Part shown: piece by piece, positions 6,328-10,476 of the stretch
Layout: each line of letters begins with the position of its first letter
How positions within the stretch are numbered: position 1 is the first letter of the stretch
Source of the DNA: Planctomycetia bacterium
Lineage (GTDB): Bacteria > Planctomycetota > Planctomycetia > Gemmatales > Gemmataceae
Assembly (NCBI GenBank): GCA_022616395.1
Contig: JAKEEV010000365.1
Coordinates: 1-10,476 of the forward strand
Reading direction: 5' to 3'
DNA length: 10,476 bases
Program-made: the position numbers and the translations under genes
Notes under the pieces: generated by a model
Told to the model about the DNA's origin: nothing
What the model saw: the letters and a program-made list of their open reading frames with translations, nothing else
Databases searched by the model: none

Positions 6328-7839
6328 CCGGCCCCGTCTCCTGATTCCTCTCACCATCTGCCACAGCCCGCGAAGTTTCTCGCAAAGCCCGCGGGCATGT
6401 GTCCACTTCAATAGCCCGCGAAGCAGTTCCGCTGTCGCGCCCGGATCGGGTTTCACTGATTCGTCGAGATGTGGGCGGAACGTGCCCTTGTGGACCGTCA
6501 CCACTTGCGGCACGGTCATCGCCAACAATCCCTCCGCGCCTTGAGTTACGCCCCAACCACTCGATCCGCGCCCGCCGAAGGGAGTCGCGGGGTGCGCGGT
6601 CGGAGCGAGAGCGTCGTTGATGCACACGCTTCCCGCCGGGATGCGTTCGGCCAACTCCTTCGCTTTCCCAACATCCGCCGTGAAGATCGAGGACGATAAC
6701 CCGAACGGCGATTGGTTCGCCAGTGACACCGCGTTGTCAATCGTATCGAAGGGAATGACCGCCGCGACCGGAGCGAAACACGCCTCGCGACAGATCGCGG
6801 ATTCAGGGGGAACATTCAGGAGGATCGTAGGGTTCTGGCGAACCCCGCCCGCGAGGGCGGTGGGTGTTTCTGACCCACCGCCCTCGCGGGCGGGGTTCGC
6901 CAAACCGCCCTCGCGGGCGGGGTTCGCCAACACGCTCGCTCCGCGTTTCTCGGCGTCCTCGATCAGGCGCTGAGCGTGCGCGCGCTGAGAGTCGAGCACA
7001 AGCCCCAGCGGTTGAGCGCTCTCCGCGAGTGGCTTGAGCATGTCCACGAACGCGGGGAGTTTCTCTTGTTGCACGAAGATTCTGCGCACCGCGATGCACG
7101 TTTGCCCGCGATTGAGCGTTAACCCAAACCACGCGGCTTTCGCGGCCATCTCCAGATTCGCATCGGCCAAAACGAACATCGCGTCACAGCCTGAGAGTTC
7201 GAGTGTCGAAGGCACGAGCCGTTCGCCGAGCCTGGCCGCGAGCTTTCGGCCCACGGTATCGGAACCAGTGAAGACGATGTAATCGACATCGGTTTCGGCC
7301 AATTGCGGGCCGGCTTCGCGTGTCGCGGGCAATACCTGAAGCAACTCCGCGGGGAAACCGGAGTCGCGGAAGAGCTTCTGAGTCAGTTCGGATGTGCGCG
7401 GAACGTTTTCACTCGGCTTCCACAACACCGCGTTCCCCGCGACCAGAGCCTGAGCAATCTGGCCGACGTTGAGGTAAACCGGGTAGTTCCACGTGCCGAT
7501 GATGCCGACCACACCCCAGGGACGCTGGTGAATCACATCGCGACAGCCCATTAACCACGTTGGCTGAAGCCACCACGACACCTTTCGCGGAGCGAGCAAC
7601 TTCGCGGCACGCTTTTCGAGGAACTTCAGCCCCGCGGCAGTCGCGAGCAGTTCGCTACTGAGCACTTCGACCGCCGGCCGCGCAATGTCGGCGCTGACCG
7701 CTGCGCAAATCTCATCCGCGCGTTCCACGAGCAGCGCGCGAAGATTGCGGATGAAGCGGAGTCGCTCGCGCACCGCGACGCGAGACCACGATTGCTGCGC
7801 GGCACGAGCCGCGACCAGTTCAGATGTGAATGGAGACAT
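6325..7839 (-). CDS. Aldehyde dehydrogenase family protein with an in-frame repeat insertion
   Basis: The 504-residue product is an NAD(P)-dependent aldehyde dehydrogenase oxidising an unknown aldehyde to its acid. Visible family landmarks are the cofactor/active-site segment IIGTWNYP with N118, KPSE (141-144), VFTGSDTVGRKLA, general base E214 in LELSG, catalytic C248 in NRGQTCIA, REACFAP with E352, and FGGRGSSGWG (421-430). The N-terminal region resembles class 3/coniferyl-aldehyde-type enzymes, but that is not a substrate call. ATG at 7839-7837 (MSPFTSEL) is chosen. A start at 7902 would add residues encoded by a palindromic repeat (THTRTHTHT), so it was rejected. No Shine-Dalgarno is seen. 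Residues about 305-335 come from a palindromic repeat inserted just before PTILLNV, which normally follows a short loop. The basic tail (RGIRRRGR) ends inside another repeat. It lies downstream of the thioredoxin-fold gene on the same strand. Confidence 0.93.
   Translation of the reverse strand: MSPFTSELVAARAAQQSWSRVAVRERLRFIRNLRALLVERADEICAAVSADIARPAVEVLSSELLATAAGLKFLEKRAAKLLAPRKVSWWLQPTWLMGCRDVIHQRPWGVVGIIGTWNYPVYLNVGQIAQALVAGNAVLWKPSENVPRTSELTQKLFRDSGFPAELLQVLPATREAGPQLAETDVDYIVFTGSDTVGRKLAARLGERLVPSTLELSGCDAMFVLADANLEMAAKAAWFGLTLNRGQTCIAVRRIFVQQEKLPAFVDMLKPLAESAQPLGLVLDSQRAHAQRLIEDAEKRGASVLANPAREGGLANPAREGGGSETPTALAGGVRQNPTILLNVPPESAICREACFAPVAAVIPFDTIDNAVSLANQSPFGLSSSIFTADVGKAKELAERIPAGSVCINDALAPTAHPATPFGGRGSSGWGVTQGAEGLLAMTVPQVVTVHKGTFRPHLDESVKPDPGATAELLRGLLKWTHARGLCEKLRGLWQMVRGIRRRGR
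6837..6928. repeat. Family A palindromic element (three units) inserted in frame inside the aldehyde dehydrogenase gene
   Basis: Units 6837-6865 and 6873-6901 are perfect 29-base inverted copies separated by only seven bases. A third, shortened unit (6904-6928) repeats the second in the same orientation. All three have GCGA (or its complement TCGC) at the centre of the CCGCCC/GGGCGG palindrome. On the gene strand the element reads ANPAREGG-LANPAREGGG-SETPTALAGGVRQ, residues 305-335, with no stop. The third unit suggests local duplication after insertion. Confidence 0.9.
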
Positions 7840-7851
7840 GGTGTCAGATAT

Positions 7852-7955
7852 AGTGTGGGTGTGAGTGCGAGTGTGAGTGAAAATGCAGAAGACCAGAACC
7901 ACTCTTGGGTTTGGTCTTCTGTATTGTCACTCACACTCGCACTCACACCCACACT
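7852..7955. repeat. Family D long near-perfect hairpin between the thioredoxin-fold gene and the aldehyde dehydrogenase
   Basis: Outer arms 7852-7880 and 7927-7955 are perfect inverted repeats of 29 bases made of GTGAGTG/GTGCGAG-like units. After one mismatched pair, inner arms 7882-7895 and 7912-7925 pair over 14 bases with a single G-T wobble. AACC 7897-7900 can pair further with GGTT 7908-7911. The whole 104-base element could form a stem of about 45 pairs with a small loop. It begins one base after the stop codon of the 629-residue gene (7959-7957) and ends 12 bases before the aldehyde dehydrogenase start. Confidence 0.92.
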
Positions 7956-7956
7956 G

Positions 7957-9846
7957 CTACTTCTCCAGCAGTTTCTTCACGTCTTCATCCAGCGTCGGAA
8001 TCTGGGCGTTGCGGTTGGTGATCTTGCCCGCCTTGTCGGTCAGCAGAATGTGCGGGGCGACCAGAATGCCGTAGCTTGCCGCGAGCGCGCTGCCATCCAA
8101 TCCGCCCGGAGCGTGAAGATGCGTGCCGGGCAAGCCGGCGGTTCGAGCGGTCTCCGTGGCTTGCTTGGCATCATGGTCGAGGCTCACCGTCACGACCACC
8201 AGCCCCTTCGGGCCGTAGTCCTTCAGGAGTGCTTGCAGTTTCTTGGCGTCGGCGGCCAGCGACTGGCTCCAGCTTGCCCAGTAGTAGACCACAATCGCTT
8301 TATCCTTCTGAGTCGTGACGTTGAACTGCTGACTCGTGCCGAGAATCGTGCCAGTCAGTTCGAGCGGCTTTCCTTCGCAGTCGAAGCGCTTGATCGCGCC
8401 GGCCGCCTTCGCCGCGTGCGGGTGATCGGAGTGATTCTTCACGAGGTAATCGAACCAGTGGCGAGCTTTGGCCTCCGCGTCCTTCGCGCCAGAGAGTTCA
8501 CAGGCCATCGCCAGACGCAGAACCGCTTCGGGCGTGTCGGGACTCTTCGGGAAGTTCTTGATGTACTCCTCCAGCCCGGCGCGCCAGCGATCCTGGATCG
8601 GGCCGAGGTCTTTCCCATCCTTGATGTTCGCCAGAGCGACGCTGTTCTCGGTGGTCAGGAAGCGGAACGCCGCGTAAGCCGCGAGCGTTTGATTCCCGGC
8701 GGGCTGGGCCATTGCTTGCTTCCACTGCTGGATGCGGACAATGTGCTTGTTCCCCGGCTTGTCTCCTTCGGCCGCGCCCGCGTGGCTATCAATGAGCATC
8801 TTTGCCCACGGTTCCTTCTTGTCTTCGGGCAACTTGGCAACGATCTGTTCCAGTAGCTCCGCGCGACGAGCATTGAACGCGGCCAGTGTTACCACTGTCG
8901 GCGGGTTTGGTGCTTGCTTGTCGAGTTCATTGAGCTGAGCGACGAGATCCTTGATTTCCGGCGTGACCATCGGACCGCCGCTCGCTTCCACGGTGCCGCC
9001 CATCGGAGCCGGGCCGGCCGAAGGACCATCAACGATCTTCCACCCGCGGCCAACCTGAATCAGTTCGCCGGTCTGAAGGAAGTGTGTCTTTCCACTATCT
9101 TCCACCAACACGGTGCCGTTCTTGTAGACGGTGTGGTCGTCTCGGCCATCGAAGGCGTCCGCCGGGCGCGTGAACGGGATGCCGAATTCACAGTGAACCC
9201 ACTTCGCCTTGTCGGAGAGCTTCAGAGCCTCGGCGGTGTCGGTAAGTCTCTTCGCTGCGGCCGAGGAGCGCTCGCGAATCTTCGTCACCTCGCCCGCGGG
9301 CAGTCCGATGGCAGAGAGATTCTCCGTCGTGACCAGAAGAGCTTCGAGCCGCTTGGCGTCTCGCGTTATCATGGCCGAAAGCAATTCCTGGCTGACTTCT
9401 TCGGGCGAAATCACGACCCATTCGTCAATGCGGCCATCGCGGTCGCGGTCAAGTCCCCACTTGCCGCCATTGGGGCCAAGCCAGCGAAACTGATACGGCT
9501 CGCCGGCCTTCGGCGGATAGACTTCGCGATACGCTTCCACACCGTCCACGTAGAAGGCGATGATGTTGTAATTCTTGTTGTCGTAGCTGACGAACTGTCG
9601 CACCGGTTTGCCATCCGGGTCCGTGACGAGATAGCCTGGCACTTTCGGATTGCCCAGCGGCGCGACCTTGCAGCGGCCCACCTGATCGGGTTTCGGATTG
9701 CTCACGTTCACGCCCGGTTGCCGGGGTTGTTGCTTGAGCGCGAAATCAACCGTGATCGCTGGGGGCTGAGCAACGGCCACCGCGCCGAACCCCGTGACCA
9801 TCGCAAGCCCCATCGCGGCCCGCACCGCCATCCGCGAAGTCGTCAT
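7957..9846 (-). CDS. Exported protein with C-terminal TlpA/thioredoxin fold lacking redox cysteines
   Basis: The 629-residue product has a signal peptide (basic MTTSRMAVR, hydrophobic core, VAVAQ^PPA near residue 27). GAGGAG at 9858-9853, six bases before ATG 9846-9844, supports this start over an in-frame ATG at 9990. The N-terminal part is of unknown family and includes a DxDxDG-type, possibly calcium-binding stretch, DRDRDGRIDE (133-142). The middle is helical and alanine-rich, with a TPR-like segment (about 385-486: KNFPKSPDTPEAVLRLAMAC). Residues about 495-629 look like a TlpA/AhpC-TSA thioredoxin fold: KAIVVYYWASWSQSL, GLVVVTVSLD, and VAPHILLTDKAGKI with a probable cis-proline P598. Where active relatives have WCxxC, this has W526-S527-Q528-S529-L530, so both redox cysteines are missing and disulfide chemistry is unlikely. 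A periplasmic scaffold or binding role is inference. Its stop abuts a long hairpin before the aldehyde dehydrogenase gene. Confidence 0.82.
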   Translation of the reverse strand: MTTSRMAVRAAMGLAMVTGFGAVAVAQPPAITVDFALKQQPRQPGVNVSNPKPDQVGRCKVAPLGNPKVPGYLVTDPDGKPVRQFVSYDNKNYNIIAFYVDGVEAYREVYPPKAGEPYQFRWLGPNGGKWGLDRDRDGRIDEWVVISPEEVSQELLSAMITRDAKRLEALLVTTENLSAIGLPAGEVTKIRERSSAAAKRLTDTAEALKLSDKAKWVHCEFGIPFTRPADAFDGRDDHTVYKNGTVLVEDSGKTHFLQTGELIQVGRGWKIVDGPSAGPAPMGGTVEASGGPMVTPEIKDLVAQLNELDKQAPNPPTVVTLAAFNARRAELLEQIVAKLPEDKKEPWAKMLIDSHAGAAEGDKPGNKHIVRIQQWKQAMAQPAGNQTLAAYAAFRFLTTENSVALANIKDGKDLGPIQDRWRAGLEEYIKNFPKSPDTPEAVLRLAMACELSGAKDAEAKARHWFDYLVKNHSDHPHAAKAAGAIKRFDCEGKPLELTGTILGTSQQFNVTTQKDKAIVVYYWASWSQSLAADAKKLQALLKDYGPKGLVVVTVSLDHDAKQATETARTAGLPGTHLHAPGGLDGSALAASYGILVAPHILLTDKAGKITNRNAQIPTLDEDVKKLLEK

Positions 9847-9852
9847 CCCTGA

Positions 9853-9858
9853 CTCCTC
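9853..9858 (-). promoter_or_regulatory. Ribosome binding site fixing the start of the thioredoxin-fold gene
   Basis: The minus strand reads GAGGAG six bases before ATG 9846-9844, directly ahead of the signal peptide. Confidence 0.65.
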
Positions 9859-10030
9859 TGAGAACGCGCCGAAGCGCAGTTTCGTCCTTCTGCTTTCGGC
9901 AAACTGGGACACGCGGGTTGACACTTGAGCGAAAGTAGTGGGTAGTGGTTCGCAGGGAGTGGACAGTGGGAAGAAGGACCGACAGGGCAATTTCCAGTAG
10001 TCAACTTTTGTACAGTAAGATTTTCCGACA

Positions 10031-10080
10031 GTCAGATGGTCAGATGGTCAGATGGCCACTTCTGAAATGTGGCCATCTGA
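10031..10080. repeat. Family E octamer tandem repeat ending in a hairpin
   Basis: GTCAGATG occurs three times head to tail at 10031-10054. The last unit leads into a perfect 12-base stem, TCAGATGGCCAC (10048-10059) with its complement at 10069-10080, around a 9-base loop. The design, tandem short units joined to an inverted copy, is like the family C heptamer element but with a different sequence. No gene is close enough for it to abut a stop codon. Confidence 0.85.
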
Positions 10081-10128
10081 GTCGTTCCTCTCGGGTGCAG
10101 GAGTAGATTCCGGCAATGTGGAGGTTTG

Positions 10129-10190
10129 ACCCAGCCGGCGTCAGCCGGCTGGGTGTCATTGTCGAACCGCCGGCGTTAGCCGGCTGGGTT
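10129..10190. repeat. Two tandem family B palindromes
   Basis: The first is perfect: ACCCAGCCGGC (10129-10139), loop GTCA, then the complement at 10144-10154. The second (10165-10190) shares the core GCCGGC-GTTA-GCCGGC with imperfect flanks. The core is the same as in the def-fmt element at 2987-3081, with GTCA or GTTA in place of GTGA in the loop. Confidence 0.85.
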
Positions 10191-10364
10191 GCTCAACAAC
10201 CGATTCCGTTACTGCACCCTTCCTCCCGCGCTTTCGGAAAGTTGATTGATAAACTCTCCCGTCTGCTCTTGTCCTGCTCTGAAGTCGCCAGCCTGCGTTG
10301 TTCCTGATGGCGGGAACCGGAGCCAGACCGTAAGGTGAAGTTGGGAGGAGGAAGCGGCCCTGCT

Positions 10365-10383
10365 TTCAGCCCTTCGGGCTGAA
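10365..10383. repeat. Short perfect palindrome TTCAGCCC-TTC-GGGCTGAA
   Basis: An 8-base perfect stem around a 3-base loop, in the gene-poor region about 60 bases before the putative right-edge gene. No T-tract follows on either strand, so a classical intrinsic terminator is not supported. The sequence could be another dispersed palindrome. Confidence 0.6.
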
Positions 10384-10442
10384 GAGAACCCACCCACAGG
10401 ATCGACTCCGAACGTACCACCCCTGCCGACTGGACCCACGCC

Positions 10443-10476
10443 ATGACTTCACGCCGACTCGCTCGTTTCTTTGCAC
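10443..10476 (+). CDS. Possible start of a new gene, cut by the right window edge
   Basis: ATG at 10443 opens a frame reading MTSRRLARFFA to the window end. Two arginines followed by hydrophobic residues would suit the start of a signal peptide, and the gene would be divergent from the thioredoxin-fold gene. No Shine-Dalgarno is visible upstream and only 11 codons are present, so this is a guess from context. Confidence 0.3.
   Translation, partial: MTSRRLARFFA

Larger units (their letters stand above)
9847..10442. other. 596-base gene-poor region between divergent genes
   Basis: No reading frame here has recognisable protein features. The short minus-strand frames at 10193-10444 have low-complexity composition and no family resemblance. 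The region should hold the promoter of the thioredoxin-fold gene and, if the right-edge gene is real, its promoter too, but no convincing -35/-10 pair was found. What it does contain is three palindromic repeats, listed separately at 10031-10080, 10129-10190 and 10365-10383. No tRNA cloverleaf was recognised. Confidence 0.6.

Noticed and set aside
6837..6928. Insertion making the aldehyde dehydrogenase a pseudogene
   Set aside because: The frame is intact across the whole element and all active-site residues on both sides are present.
7846..7851. TATATC on the minus strand just before the aldehyde dehydrogenase start as a -10 box for a leaderless transcript
   Set aside because: It lies too near the ATG (7839) for a usual leader, and no -35 hexamer is present in the hairpin upstream.
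9918..9946. TTGACA on the plus strand as a -35 box
   Set aside because: The hexamer 17 bases downstream is GGTAGT, a poor -10, and no gene follows closely on that strand.
10193..10444. Two overlapping minus-strand frames of 83 and 76 codons
   Set aside because: No start signal, no family resemblance, low-complexity composition, and they run across a palindrome.

Overview
The window looks like a stretch of chromosome from a GC-rich planctomycete, probably Gemmataceae. This is inferred from three things: the large secreted CehA/McbA-type and thioredoxin-fold proteins, weak or absent Shine-Dalgarno sequences at some starts, and dense short palindromic repeats of several families. The lineage call is from recall, not from a search. 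No plasmid, phage, transposase, CRISPR array, rRNA or tRNA was recognised.

Layout. Positions 1-3636, all on the minus strand and read right to left: def (peptide deformylase), fmt (methionyl-tRNA formyltransferase), rsmB (16S rRNA m5C967 methyltransferase), then a D-threonine aldolase/D-serine dehydratase-like PLP enzyme that runs off the left edge. The def-fmt-rsmB order is the classic translation-initiation/rRNA-modification cluster. fmt and rsmB overlap by four bases, and an extended -10 promoter (TGCTATAAT) lies just upstream of def. Positions 3812-6208, plus strand: a 798-residue exported CehA/McbA-type (PHP-like) metallohydrolase carrying a pair of EF-hand loops. Positions 6325-9846, minus strand: a 629-residue exported protein with a C-terminal TlpA/thioredoxin fold that lacks both redox cysteines, followed by an aldehyde dehydrogenase. 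Positions 9847-10442 hold no convincing gene but contain three palindromic repeats. A new plus-strand gene may begin at 10443.

The most unusual content is the repeats. At least five unrelated palindromic sequence families occur in 10.5 kb. Every gene with a free 3' end inside the window (rsmB, def, CehA-like, aldehyde dehydrogenase, 629-residue protein) has a large inverted repeat starting at, or within a few bases of, its stop codon. One GC-rich family is also inserted in frame inside two enzymes, RsmB and the aldehyde dehydrogenase. There it encodes related low-complexity peptides (ANPA..GG and PTALAGGVRQ), much as Rickettsia palindromic elements do. The genes themselves look ordinary; the repeats are the candidate for undescribed biology.
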